A stretch of DNA of 42,295 bases from UBA3946 sp002385755 (lineage in GTDB: Bacteria > Bacillota_I > Bacilli_A > ML615J-28 > CAG-698), in assembly GCA_050953085.1 (NCBI GenBank), contig JBMNLX010000006.1, forward strand, positions 1 to 42,295. Direction: 5' to 3'. Made by a program: the position numbers and the translations under genes. Positions 25,247-32,848 of this stretch are shown in pieces (position 1 is the first letter of the stretch; every line of letters starts with the position of its first letter). A model generated the notes under the pieces. The model ran no database searches and was not told the origin of the DNA. It saw only the letters and a list, made by a program, of their open reading frames with translations.

Positions 25247-25404
25247 CGTTTGCCGACATTATAATTCTTATCGTTTTGACCCCAATCATGTTTTTGGCCG
25301 TCCGACAAGTCTATCTATCCGGTAAAGGCAGCTGCGCGGGTTGTAAGAAATGCGGGATCGCGAAGAAAAACCTCGATGAGATTAGGCGGAGCATAAGAGA
25401 ATAA
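25243..25404 (+). CDS. FeoB-associated Cys-rich membrane protein
   Basis: A 53-residue protein whose ATG overlaps the feoB stop (ATGA). It has one N-terminal membrane helix (residues 5-20), then a basic cytosolic tail with the cluster CAGCKKC (31-37). Small proteins of this layout follow feoB in many Bacillota and are annotated as FeoB-associated Cys-rich membrane proteins. They may play a FeoC-like role in handling Fe or regulating FeoB, but the function is unproven. The gene ends at a terminator. Confidence 0.8.
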   Translation: MTFADIIILIVLTPIMFLAVRQVYLSGKGSCAGCKKCGIAKKNLDEIRRSIRE

Positions 25405-25425
25405 AACGGCTTCTCGCCGTTTTTT
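25403..25425 (+). terminator. Terminator of the feo operon
   Basis: AAAACGGC (25403-25410), loop TTCTC, GCCGTTTT (25416-25423), then more T. It begins inside the last stop codon. Confidence 0.9.
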
Positions 25426-25566
25426 CTTAGTTTGGACGCCGATTCCAATTTCCGTAAATAAATTCGCCGATATTGCCTAAAATAAGAACGTTAAGTCCTC
25501 TTTTTCGTAAATGCATAAAAACCCGGCAAATGTCATATAAATAATTAAAAAAATAGCACTTATCTC

Positions 25567-25594
25567 TTGACATTGCTAATTAATGTGGTATAAT
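25567..25594 (+). promoter_or_regulatory. Consensus sigma-A promoter of hsp20-groESL
   Basis: Perfect TTGACA (25567-25572), 16-bp spacer ending in TGG (extended -10), perfect TATAAT (25589-25594). Confidence 0.88.
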
Positions 25595-25598
25595 ATTA

Positions 25599-25625
25599 TT
25601 AGCACTCAGGAGTGATAAGTGCTAA
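25599..25625. promoter_or_regulatory. CIRCE element, HrcA operator
   Basis: TTAGCACTC (25599-25607), 9-bp spacer, AAGTGCTAA (25617-25625). This matches the CIRCE consensus TTAGCACTC-N9-GAGTGCTAA with one mismatch in the right arm. It overlaps the predicted transcription start and is thus in the standard repressing position for HrcA. Confidence 0.92.
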
Positions 25626-25648
25626 CAAAAGGAAAAGGAGGTATTTGG

Positions 25649-26080
25649 ATGTTTAGTTTAATTACTAGAAGAAACAGAAAACGCGGTCTGAGTTTATTTG
25701 ACGATCCGTTTTTCGACGACTTTTTCAATATGCCGTTTTTCTACGATAAACGCAAGGTCATGAAAACCGACGTGCGGGAGGACGACAAGAATTTCTATCT
25801 TGACGTCGAGCTTCCCGGAATCGAGAAGAAAGATATTAAGTTAAGCTTGGAGAACGGTTATTTGACCGTGGCGGTGGAAAGAGAAGAAAACAAAGAACAA
25901 ATGGACGAGAAAGGCAGTTACGTTCGCCGCGAACGCTACTACGGCAACTGCGCGCGCACGTTTTATCTCGGCGATGTTCGCGAAGAAGACATTACCGCTA
26001 ATTACAATAACGGCATTTTAACCGTTTCGGTTCCGAAACAAGACGTCGCGGATAAAAAGAAATATATCGAAATCGAGTAA
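25649..26080 (+). CDS. Small heat shock protein Hsp20, CIRCE-controlled
   Basis: A 143-residue alpha-crystallin-type holdase. The N-terminal FDDPFFDDFF segment precedes the alpha-crystallin domain with DVELPGIEKKDIKLSLENGYL and NGILTVSVPK. It ends with an I-x-I-type tail (YIEIE) used for oligomer assembly. The frame starts at a GTG inside CIRCE, but AAAGGAGG lies 8 nt before the ATG at 25649, which is the start. As the first gene of the heat-shock operon it is directly under CIRCE. It is similar to the second hsp20 at 32849. Confidence 0.92.
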   Translation: MFSLITRRNRKRGLSLFDDPFFDDFFNMPFFYDKRKVMKTDVREDDKNFYLDVELPGIEKKDIKLSLENGYLTVAVEREENKEQMDEKGSYVRRERYYGNCARTFYLGDVREEDITANYNNGILTVSVPKQDVADKKKYIEIE

Positions 26081-26120
26081 TAACGGCAGTCGTCTTAAAG
26101 TATTTCCATCTTGTTTTCCT

Positions 26121-26168
26121 CGCCGGCGCGCCCGGCGGATAGTATCCGGGGTCCAGGGATTACCCCGG
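26121..26168 (+). repeat. Two GC-rich hairpins between hsp20 and groES
   Basis: CGCCGG/CCGGCG (26121-26126 with 26132-26137) and CCGGGG/CCCCGG (26146-26151 with 26163-26168). Neither is followed by a strong T-run. They sit in the 139-bp intercistronic gap and could be processing or partial-termination structures. A TATAAT at 26191-26196 without a -35 follows, so a second start for groES is possible. Confidence 0.45.
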
Positions 26169-26219
26169 GCCCCTTATCCCCTTTTGCTATTATAATAATA
26201 TAAAAAACAGGAGGTATAT

Positions 26220-26501
26220 ATGTTAAAACCATTGCATGACAATGTTGTGCTGAAAAAAGAACAAGTTGAAGCCAAAACGGCTAGCGGCATTATCTTGACC
26301 GGAGACGCCAAGGACGAGCCGAATATCGCGACCGTCGTGGCTGTCGGCCCCGGCGCTTACGTCGACGGGAAACTGGTTCCGCCGACCGTTAAAGTCGGCG
26401 ATAAAGTCGCGTACAAGAAATACTCAACCACGGAATTTAAAATCGACGAAGAAGAATATCTGATTATTGCTGAAAAAGATATTCTCGCGATTGTAGAATA
26501 G
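26220..26501 (+). CDS. groES: Co-chaperonin GroES
   Basis: A 93-residue GroES: LKPLHDNVVLKKE, the mobile loop TASGIILTGDAKDEP, VGPGAYVDGK, VKVGDKVAYKKYS and the C-terminal YLIIAEKDILAI all match. It forms the heptameric lid of GroEL. AGGAGG lies 6 nt before the ATG. It is 10 bp upstream of groEL, in an operon with hsp20. Confidence 0.96.
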   Translation: MLKPLHDNVVLKKEQVEAKTASGIILTGDAKDEPNIATVVAVGPGAYVDGKLVPPTVKVGDKVAYKKYSTTEFKIDEEEYLIIAEKDILAIVE

Positions 26502-26511
26502 GAGGTACGTT

Positions 26512-28125
26512 ATGAGTAAAGAAATTCGTTTTTCAAAAGACGCGCGCACGTCGATGCTGCGCGGCGTTGACACGTTGGTCGATACCGTTAAAGTCACGTT
26601 GGGCCCGAAGGGCCGTAATGTCGTGCTGGACAAGGGGTACGGTTCGCCCCTGATTACCAACGACGGCGTCACGATCGCGAAAGAGATCGAACTCGAAAAC
26701 AAATTCGAGGATATGGGCGCCAAATTAGTTTATGAAGTAGCCAATAAAACCAACGAGGATGCGGGCGACGGGACAACGACCGCGTCGGTCCTGGCCCAAG
26801 CGATGATTCATAAGGGCCTTAAGGCCGTTGACAGCGGCGCCAATCCGGTCTTTCTCCGTCAGGGAATTGAGCTCGCGGGCCGGAAGGTTTCGGAAAAACT
26901 GCTTGAGAAGAGCCGAAAGATCGAAACGAACGACGATATCGCGAGCGTAGCGACCATCTCCTCCGACAGTCCGGAAGTAGGCAAGATTATCGCCGAGGCG
27001 ATGGAAAAAGTCGGCCGCGACGGCGTTATCAGCGTCGACGAGTCGCAAGGTTTCGACACTTACCTGGAGGTCGTGGAAGGTTTGCAGTATGACAAGGGTT
27101 ATATTTCCCCCTACATGGTGACCGACCGCGAAAAGATGGAAGTCGCGCTGGAAAACGCTTATGTCATGGTGACCGATCAAAAAATCAGCACCGTGAAAGA
27201 CATTCTCCCGCTTCTCGAGCAAGTGGTTCAGGCGAATAAGCCGCTTTTGCTGATCGCCGATGATTTCGAGCCGGAAGTCACGAGCACTTTAATCGTGAAC
27301 AAATTGCGCGGGACGTTTAACGTCGTAGCCACAAAAGCCCCCGGCTTTGGCGACAACCAAAAAGACCAGCTCGCCGATATCGCGATCATGACCGGCGCCA
27401 AGTTCTACGCCAAGGACTTGAATATGAACCTTGCCGATATTAAGCTTGAGGATCTCGGCGTCGCCAAGAAGATTATCGTCGACAAAGAAAACACGACGAT
27501 TATCGACGGCGCCGGCAATCCCGAGGATGTCAAGGCTCGCGTCGAGGAAATCCGCGCTCAGGCCGATAAAGCCACGAGCGACTACGATAAGAAACGTTAC
27601 AACGAGCGGTTGGCCAAGCTTGTTAACGGCGTAGCGATCATTAAAGTCGGGGCGATGACGGAGTCCGAGCTTAAAGAGAAGAAGATGCGGATCGAGGACG
27701 CCCTGAACGCCACAAAGGCCGCGGTTGAGGAAGGCATCGTTATCGGCGGCGGCTCCGTGCTCGTCGAGATTTATAACGAATTGAAACCGACCTTGAAACA
27801 CGATAACGTCGATATCCAAAAAGGCATTAACATTGTTATGGAATCGCTCTTGACCCCGGTATATCAAATTGCCGAAAACGCCGGGTACGACGGCAGCGAG
27901 ATCGTCGAAATGCAAAAAGCGGAAAAACCCAACATCGGCTTTAACGCCAAGACTGGCGAGTGGGTCGATATGTTTAAATCCGGCATCGTTGACCCGACCA
28001 AGGTCACGCGCAGCGCCGTATTAAACGCCGCTTCAATCTCCGCCCTCTTTATCACGACCGAGGCCGCCGTCGCGGAAGTCAAAGAGGAAAAAGAAACGCC
28101 GACCATGCCCCAAGGCATGTATTAA
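26512..28125 (+). CDS. groEL: Chaperonin GroEL
   Basis: A 537-residue Hsp60 that folds proteins in an ATP-driven double ring with GroES. Conserved signatures include VKVTLGPKGRNVVLDKGYGSP, NEDAGDGTTTASVLA (ATP site), the apical VVEGLQYDKGYISPYMVT, KAPGFGDNQKDQLADIA and ALNATKAAVEEGIVIGGG (the chaperonin signature). The C-terminus ends in TMPQGMY instead of a repeated GGM tail, a small departure from most bacterial GroELs. Two tandem terminators follow. Confidence 0.97.
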   Translation: MSKEIRFSKDARTSMLRGVDTLVDTVKVTLGPKGRNVVLDKGYGSPLITNDGVTIAKEIELENKFEDMGAKLVYEVANKTNEDAGDGTTTASVLAQAMIHKGLKAVDSGANPVFLRQGIELAGRKVSEKLLEKSRKIETNDDIASVATISSDSPEVGKIIAEAMEKVGRDGVISVDESQGFDTYLEVVEGLQYDKGYISPYMVTDREKMEVALENAYVMVTDQKISTVKDILPLLEQVVQANKPLLLIADDFEPEVTSTLIVNKLRGTFNVVATKAPGFGDNQKDQLADIAIMTGAKFYAKDLNMNLADIKLEDLGVAKKIIVDKENTTIIDGAGNPEDVKARVEEIRAQADKATSDYDKKRYNERLAKLVNGVAIIKVGAMTESELKEKKMRIEDALNATKAAVEEGIVIGGGSVLVEIYNELKPTLKHDNVDIQKGINIVMESLLTPVYQIAENAGYDGSEIVEMQKAEKPNIGFNAKTGEWVDMFKSGIVDPTKVTRSAVLNAASISALFITTEAAVAEVKEEKETPTMPQGMY

Positions 28126-28140
28126 AAACGATAAATAAAT

Positions 28141-28185
28141 AAGGTCTATGTCGCCTCGCTAAATGAGACCCAACATAGACCTTTT
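28141..28185 (+). terminator. First hairpin after groEL
   Basis: A perfect 11-bp stem, AAGGTCTATGT (28141-28151) with ACATAGACCTT (28173-28183), a 21-nt loop, and four T at its end. Confidence 0.65.
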
Positions 28186-28196
28186 CGTATAATAAG

Positions 28197-28236
28197 GCTA
28201 AGAGAAACGTCATGAATCTCTTAGCTTTTTGTTTTT
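28197..28236 (+). terminator. Second, stronger terminator after groEL
   Basis: GCTAAGAGA (28197-28205) pairs with TCTCTTAGC (28217-28225), followed by T5-G-T6. Confidence 0.85.
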
Positions 28237-28303
28237 TCGAAGATAATCAAGCTCGATTTGGCAGCTTCGATTAATTTGGCATATCGCCGAAGGAGAGTCT
28301 TGA

Positions 28304-28938
28304 ATGTACACGGTGATTCTTTCGCCATGTTTTTCATTTTTGTGCTGCGACGTTTGCGGAAGAGCAGGAAAAAGCCTTCATGGATCATTGTTACAGTTAC
28401 GGATTGTTCGGTTTAAAAGAGCGATATGAAACGGATGAAATCATAGCCGCCGGCGGCGCTTGGTCATTAAAACTGGAATATGCGGATGGAAACACAAGGA
28501 CATCGTTCGGGGACAACGCGGGACCTTTCACAGAGTTTAACGATTGCGCGACTGCTTTTTATGATTTATGCGGGAACGGAGTAGTCGGGTTTGTTCCCAG
28601 AAGTTATTACAGTCCGCCCGATGTTTCCGTAAGTATTCGTTATGAATATAGGAATCAAAAATTCACTAATTCTGTTATCGGCCTGGCAAGGGTGAATTAT
28701 AAATGGAATAAATTTGAGTCTTTGGATAATGTAATCCCAAATTCCTGGTCTACGATGAATATAAAATAGTATTTTATACCGCGAATTACGGGGATTATCC
28801 GAAATTCAAAAAGACCTCAAAGAATTACAAGGGACGTACGGTTTTAAAACTATTGGCGAACAAGAGTATTTTTGTTTATATGCCGATGGCGATAAAATCG
28901 TGTTTGATTATCGCTCATGGGCCTTGTTTTTGGATTAG
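28304..28938 (+). pseudogene. Decayed gene for a secreted protein, at least three frameshifts
   Basis: AAGGAG (28290-28295) precedes the ATG at 28304, which opens a hydrophobic signal-like peptide. After ~14 codons coding character moves to another frame (AATFAEEQEKAFMDHCYSYG), which continues to a stop at 28767-28769. Near 28751 the sensible frame changes again (YDEYKIVFYTANYGDYP), and from about 28801 a third frame reads EIQKDLKELQGTYGFKTIGEQ and ends at TAG 28936-28938. Joined across the breaks these give one plausible secreted protein of roughly 200 residues with aromatic, beta-rich character. I do not recognise the family. Assembly error is an alternative, but several breaks close together favour real decay. 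Confidence 0.6.
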
Positions 28939-28983
28939 GACAAAACCACGTATGATGTTTCAAAGTACAATTTAAGCGGCGAT

Positions 28984-29012
28984 AACGCGACCCCACCGGG
29001 TCAAGTCGCGTT
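28984..29012 (+). repeat. Stem-loop downstream of the decayed gene
   Basis: AACGCGAC (28984-28991) pairs perfectly with GTCGCGTT (29005-29012) across a 13-nt loop. There is no T-run. Confidence 0.45.
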
Positions 29013-29031
29013 CAATTTGCAAATAAAATAT

Positions 29032-29056
29032 GACTGCCAACCGCAGTCTTATTTTT
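29032..29056 (+). terminator. Terminator-like hairpin between the two decayed genes
   Basis: GACTGC (29032-29037), loop CAACC, GCAGTC (29043-29048), followed by TTATTTTT. Confidence 0.6.
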
Positions 29057-29114
29057 AGTGATTTTTTATTTGATTATCCAATAATTAGCGCTCGTCGAAT
29101 CATAATTTAGTAAT

Positions 29115-29526
29115 ATGAAAAAAAATATCCTTTATAGCGCTTTCGTTCTTGGCGTTATGTTTGCTTTTGCTTTGTTCATGCGATAGTTTCGGCAGATACG
29201 GCAGTTTTAAAACCAATTAAGGCGCCGAAGATTTGGAAGAGATTATCCTAATCAGGACCGCGCATAAAACGGAACACTCCCTGGATCCGGGAGAACACGA
29301 GGATTTCTTGACGCGATTAAACAAAATTAGGTACCAGCGTCATAATGGCATGATAAAGACCGACGACGCTCATTTCATCATTCTTAAATATAGCGACGAA
29401 ACGGTTAAAATCGGCCATTACCGAACAAGTTATTACGATAAGGGCCGCGATGAAAAATGTATAATCTCCCCGCGTTGGTACGGTGACGATTTCGTCGCGC
29501 TGATTGAGTCTTATTTGGAATCTTAA
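29115..29526 (+). pseudogene. Decayed lipoprotein gene, one frameshift and one nonsense codon
   Basis: The ATG at 29115 starts a signal peptide (MKKNILYSAFVLGVMFAFA) in one frame. Skipping one base at about 29169 moves into a frame reading LCSCDSFGRYGSFKTN, which supplies a perfect lipobox Cys. A TAA at 29218-29220 then interrupts that frame, which otherwise runs on unbroken (GAEDLEEIILIRTAHK) to the stop at 29526, giving about 95 further residues with a folded-domain look. The family is unknown. The downstream part could be reinitiated at TTG 29233, but there is no ribosome binding site, so an inactivated gene is more likely. Confidence 0.65.
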
Positions 29527-29530
29527 ATTA

Positions 29531-30475
29531 TCATTTCGCCGCGAGCAGGTCGGAAGCAACCTTGTCGGTATTGATCCCTTTAAATACCGGTTGCCGCAAC
29601 CCGCCTGATTTTGTCTTCATCATATAACGGACGGTGCCGACTAGATAAGGCCTCATCCAAACGATATCTTCCCCGTACACTGAATCGACAGGCGGCGCCG
29701 GGAAAGCTGCCGCGAACTCGCGAATTATCTTCTGGTCTTTCGTCGTGTTGATTTTGGTCCTTATCCGTAACTCTCCGTTTACGTAATCGGCCAAAATCAA
29801 ATCCTTGATACTCCCGTTTTCTTTCGGCGCGTACCCGCAAATAACGAGATCCTCTTCCCGGTAGACTTTGATCTTCAGCCATACGTCCCGGCGGGCGCCG
29901 GGATAATAGCGGCTGTTTTTCTCTTTCGCGACGATTCCCTCGAGGTTTTCCCGCTTCGCAAGGCCAAAAAACGCGACGCCCTTTTCCTCGATATAACGGG
30001 AGAGAACGAGGCGGTTGTTTTCCGTTATCGCGCTCTCAAGAAGCCGCTTTCTTTCAAGGAGCGGTTTTTCTGTCAAGGTCTCGCCTTGCCAGTAGAGAAT
30101 GTCGAAAGCCGCGAAAGTCGCCGGGTGAGCCGCCGCCGCAAGCATGATTTTTAAGCGGTCGCTTAAGAGACTGCGCCGTTGCAGGCGAAAAAAGTCCGGT
30201 TTCCCGTCCTTAAAGACGACGATTTCCCCGTCAATTACGGCTTTTCCCCGGCATCCCGCGTGCAATGAAGAGAGTTCGGGGTAGTTCGCGGTGACGTCTT
30301 TTCCCCGTTTGTTGATCAGGACGGTTTTATCTATATCAAGATATGCGAGGGAGCGGATGCCGTCAAGTTTCAATTCGAAGATATAATCCCCGGAATCGAA
30401 AGGCTCGCTTTCGCGAAAAAGCATCGGCGCGAAGGAGCGCGCCGCGAAAGGGTCAGGCGCGGGCGTTTGTTTCAT
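29531..30475 (-). CDS. ligD: ATP-dependent DNA ligase, LigD ligase-domain type
   Basis: A 314-residue ligase without the polymerase and nuclease domains of full LigD. Motif I ELKLDGIR carries the adenylated Lys36. Motif III-like VIDGEIVVF, motif IV EGIVAKEKNSRYYPG and motif V VWLKIK follow, with an OB-fold C-terminal part (LVGTVRYMMKTKSG). It seals double-strand breaks with Ku in non-homologous end joining. It overlaps the end of ku by 23 bp, and no Shine-Dalgarno sequence is visible, so translation is probably coupled to ku. The stop is TGA, 4 bp from the convergent decayed lipoprotein gene. Confidence 0.9.
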   Translation of the reverse strand: MKQTPAPDPFAARSFAPMLFRESEPFDSGDYIFELKLDGIRSLAYLDIDKTVLINKRGKDVTANYPELSSLHAGCRGKAVIDGEIVVFKDGKPDFFRLQRRSLLSDRLKIMLAAAAHPATFAAFDILYWQGETLTEKPLLERKRLLESAITENNRLVLSRYIEEKGVAFFGLAKRENLEGIVAKEKNSRYYPGARRDVWLKIKVYREEDLVICGYAPKENGSIKDLILADYVNGELRIRTKINTTKDQKIIREFAAAFPAPPVDSVYGEDIVWMRPYLVGTVRYMMKTKSGGLRQPVFKGINTDKVASDLLAAK

Positions 30476-31229
30476 AACGGGAGAGGCTTTCTTGGAGGGC
30501 GGTCATTAAATCAAGGGCCGGGTTAAAGTCGTCCTCCTCGCGGACGACGATTTCTTTGCCTTGGATTTTCGCGGCGATCGCCCGCTCAATCTTTTGCCGG
30601 TACTCGTCGACGTAATTTTCCGGTTCGAAGGGTTTCGCCATCGCGGCAATCAGGGTCGAGGCGAGCGATAATTCTTGTTCTTGCAGTTCGATTTCCGGGG
30701 AAAGATACGGCGCGGGCCGGATTTCCTCGTGAAAATGCATCGTGTTAAGATACATCACCCCGTTTTTGACCCGGAGCGCGACCAAGGTTTCTTTCGCGCC
30801 CAGGACCGACCGCGCGATTCCCGCCCTGCCGTCCGCCTCCATCGCTTCTTTGAGCAGAGCGAACGCCCGCTCGGCGCCTTTCTCCGGGACGACATAATAC
30901 GGGCGGTCGTAATAGACGGGGTCTATTTCCGAAAGTTGAACGAACGCCTCGATGATGATGTTTTTGTCTCGCTTTGATTTGATTTTCTCGAAATCATCGT
31001 TCGTGAAGATGACGTATTTTCCTTCCTCGTACTCGTAGCCCTTGACGATATCCTTTTGTTTTACTTCCCTGCCGTCGCAGTCTTGGCAGGTTTTTTTATA
31101 CCGGACTCGGCTCATCGTGTTTTTCTCGATTAAATTGAAACCGATTTGGTTGCTTTGAACGGCGTTATGCAAGGTAATCGGGATATAAATTAGACCGAAA
31201 CTGATCGCGCCCTTGAAACTGTATGCCAT
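30453..31229 (-). CDS. ku: Non-homologous end-joining protein Ku
   Basis: A 258-residue bacterial Ku: GAISFGLIYIPITLHNAVQ at the N-terminus, a CQDC pair in the variable region (KKTCQDCDG), IVKGYEYEEGKYV, and the PYYVVPEKGAERAFALLKEAM beta-barrel segment. Ku homodimers ring broken DNA ends and recruit the ligase encoded just downstream. GGAGGT precedes the ATG by 6 nt. In Bacillus the equivalent pair acts in spores, which fits the sspF-like gene in this window (inference). The promoter region is AT-rich but I could not define hexamers. Confidence 0.93.
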   Translation of the reverse strand: MAYSFKGAISFGLIYIPITLHNAVQSNQIGFNLIEKNTMSRVRYKKTCQDCDGREVKQKDIVKGYEYEEGKYVIFTNDDFEKIKSKRDKNIIIEAFVQLSEIDPVYYDRPYYVVPEKGAERAFALLKEAMEADGRAGIARSVLGAKETLVALRVKNGVMYLNTMHFHEEIRPAPYLSPEIELQEQELSLASTLIAAMAKPFEPENYVDEYRQKIERAIAAKIQGKEIVVREEDDFNPALDLMTALQESLSRYETNARA

Positions 31230-31282
31230 AATAAACCTCCGTTTTGTTTTATTATTGCCGGGAAAACAAGGTTTTATAAAAT

Positions 31283-31306
31283 AAAAAAACCCGCGCGCGG
31301 CGGGTT
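31283..31306 (-). terminator. Terminator of the flavodoxin/ferredoxin gene (minus strand)
   Basis: AACCCGC (31288-31294) with GCGGGTT (31300-31306). On the minus strand a T-run (31287-31283) follows. The stem overlaps the stop codon. Confidence 0.85.
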
Positions 31307-32186
31307 ATTTGTTTAATTTTTCGTAATATTTCCGGTGCATGCGGAAAAAGCGCGAATCGGTTGTGGAAAAAAAGTTATCGTCAATAGAATCGTCCGCCAA
31401 AATCCGCTCGAAATCGTAGCGGCCGTGAACTTTCCATTTGTTTAAAAAGCCGAACTTTATCGCGTCCTCCGGACACATCATCGCGCAGCGCATGCACATC
31501 GTGCACTTGCTCGCAAATTTGATTTTCCCGCTTTTAAGCTTAATGTTTTCCGTCGGGCAGTTTTTAACGCATTTTAGGCAGCGGACGCACTTTCTCGCGT
31601 CGGCTTTGATTAACTTGCCGTTTAAAGCCGCGCCGAGGTATTGAATTCGTAATAACGCGGAAAAGAGCCGGTAACGCTTTTTGTATTTTACGGTATCCGG
31701 GACGCCGCAAATGAGCTTGTCAACAAAGGACTTGCTTAGAGAGTCGGCGTATTTTACCATTGTTTTTACCGCGCCGTCGGGATAACGGAAGATGATGTTA
31801 TAGGGCATGAGAAAATGCGCGTCGGACACGACGTCGTAGCCTTTTTTCTTTAAGGTTTTTCTCAAGACAAAAGAAGAGGCGGCGTTCAGGCCTAATGGCT
31901 CTCCCGAGGTCTTAAAAATAAACGCTTTCGCGCCCGCCGCCGCGGGCAGGGCCTCTAAGAATTTTCTGAATATCCTCGGGATATTAAAGGCGTGAACGGG
32001 ATAGCCGAATCCCGCGAACCGGTAACTATCGATATTTTTAATTTCCGGGAAGGGTCGCTTTATCTCGACCGTCTCGACCGCGTAACCTTTTTCCCGGAAA
32101 TGCCGGGAGATCATTTCGCCGACGGCGCGCGTGTTGCCCGTGCCGGAGAAAATCACGAGAAGGACTTTTCCCTTTTCTTCGCTCAT
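31305..32186 (-). CDS. EFR1-family flavodoxin-ferredoxin fusion protein
   Basis: A 293-residue cytoplasmic redox protein. The N-terminal flavodoxin-like domain begins VLLVIFSGTGNTRAVGEMI (FMN phosphate loop SGTGNT) and includes GFGYPVHAFNIPRIF. The C-terminal third contains two 4Fe-4S motifs, CVRCLKCVKNCP and CTMCMRCAMMCP. This is the EFR1 architecture common in anaerobic Bacillota. Its electron partners are unknown. It is transcribed alone with its own terminator. The Shine-Dalgarno sequence is weak (AAGAAG), but the N-terminus fits the family. Confidence 0.87.
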   Translation of the reverse strand: MSEEKGKVLLVIFSGTGNTRAVGEMISRHFREKGYAVETVEIKRPFPEIKNIDSYRFAGFGYPVHAFNIPRIFRKFLEALPAAAGAKAFIFKTSGEPLGLNAASSFVLRKTLKKKGYDVVSDAHFLMPYNIIFRYPDGAVKTMVKYADSLSKSFVDKLICGVPDTVKYKKRYRLFSALLRIQYLGAALNGKLIKADARKCVRCLKCVKNCPTENIKLKSGKIKFASKCTMCMRCAMMCPEDAIKFGFLNKWKVHGRYDFERILADDSIDDNFFSTTDSRFFRMHRKYYEKLNK

Positions 32187-32291
32187 GACATCAACTTCTT
32201 TTCACATTTTATATCATCGGTAATTAATTATAAAGAAAGCTCCGGCGATTGTCAAGATGTTGTAAAAAAGGGACTGTTAATATTCGCGTTA

Positions 32292-32300
32292 TGGTATAAT
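32292..32300 (+). promoter_or_regulatory. Extended -10 promoter of ogt
   Basis: TGG followed by TATAAT (32295-32300), 17 bp before the preferred ogt start. No clear -35. Confidence 0.5.
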
Positions 32301-32316
32301 AATCGTGGAGATGATA

Positions 32317-32769
32317 ATGACGACAATAACTTTTAAAACGCCGCTTGGCGCGATGTACGCGGTGGAAAAGGGCGGCGCGATAACGGAGATCGGTTTGGGC
32401 GAAAAAAAGGACGCCAGCCCGCCCGCGCCCGTCTTGCTTACCGCCCGGCGCCAGCTGGAGGAGTATTTCGCCGGCAATCGCCAAACTTTCGAGCTTCCGA
32501 TCGCTCTTTCCGGAACCGCTTTTCAAGTAGCGGTTTGGGAATGTTTGCTTAAAATCCCATACGGAAAGACGGCGACTTACGGGGAAATCGCGGAATCGCT
32601 GGGCAAGAAGAAAGCGACGCGCGCGGTCGGGGCCGCCTGCGGGGCGAACCCCTTGATGATCGTCGTTCCCTGCCACCGCGTTATCGGCAAAAACGGCCGG
32701 CTCACAGGTTACGCCGGCGGCCTCGCGGTTAAGGACACGCTTTTGCGTTTGGAAAAACCCGCCCGCTAA
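32317..32769 (+). CDS. ogt: Methylated-DNA-protein cysteine methyltransferase
   Basis: A 150-residue suicide repair protein that removes alkyl groups from O6-alkylguanine. It shows FQVAVWECLLKIPYGKTATYGEIA, the helix-turn-helix ATRAVGAACGANPLMIV, the active-site PCHRVIG with the acceptor Cys, and the C-terminal GYAGGLAVKDTLLRLE. GGAG (32307-32310) has correct spacing to the ATG at 32317; upstream in-frame GTG and ATG codons overlap that site. Confidence 0.93.
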   Translation: MTTITFKTPLGAMYAVEKGGAITEIGLGEKKDASPPAPVLLTARRQLEEYFAGNRQTFELPIALSGTAFQVAVWECLLKIPYGKTATYGEIAESLGKKKATRAVGAACGANPLMIVVPCHRVIGKNGRLTGYAGGLAVKDTLLRLEKPAR

Positions 32770-32848
32770 CGCTCGCCGTAACATTTAAATCCGTCGATGA
32801 ATAAAAATATAATGACGGCAAATAATATTAAAAGAAGGAGGAATTTAA

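Noticed and set aside
28321..29526. Intact small genes in the groEL-ligase interval
   Set aside because: The open frames start without ribosome binding sites, and coding character jumps between frames, which fits decayed genes better.
32770..32848. CIRCE element before the second hsp20
   Set aside because: No TTAGCACTC or GAGTGCTAA arm is present.
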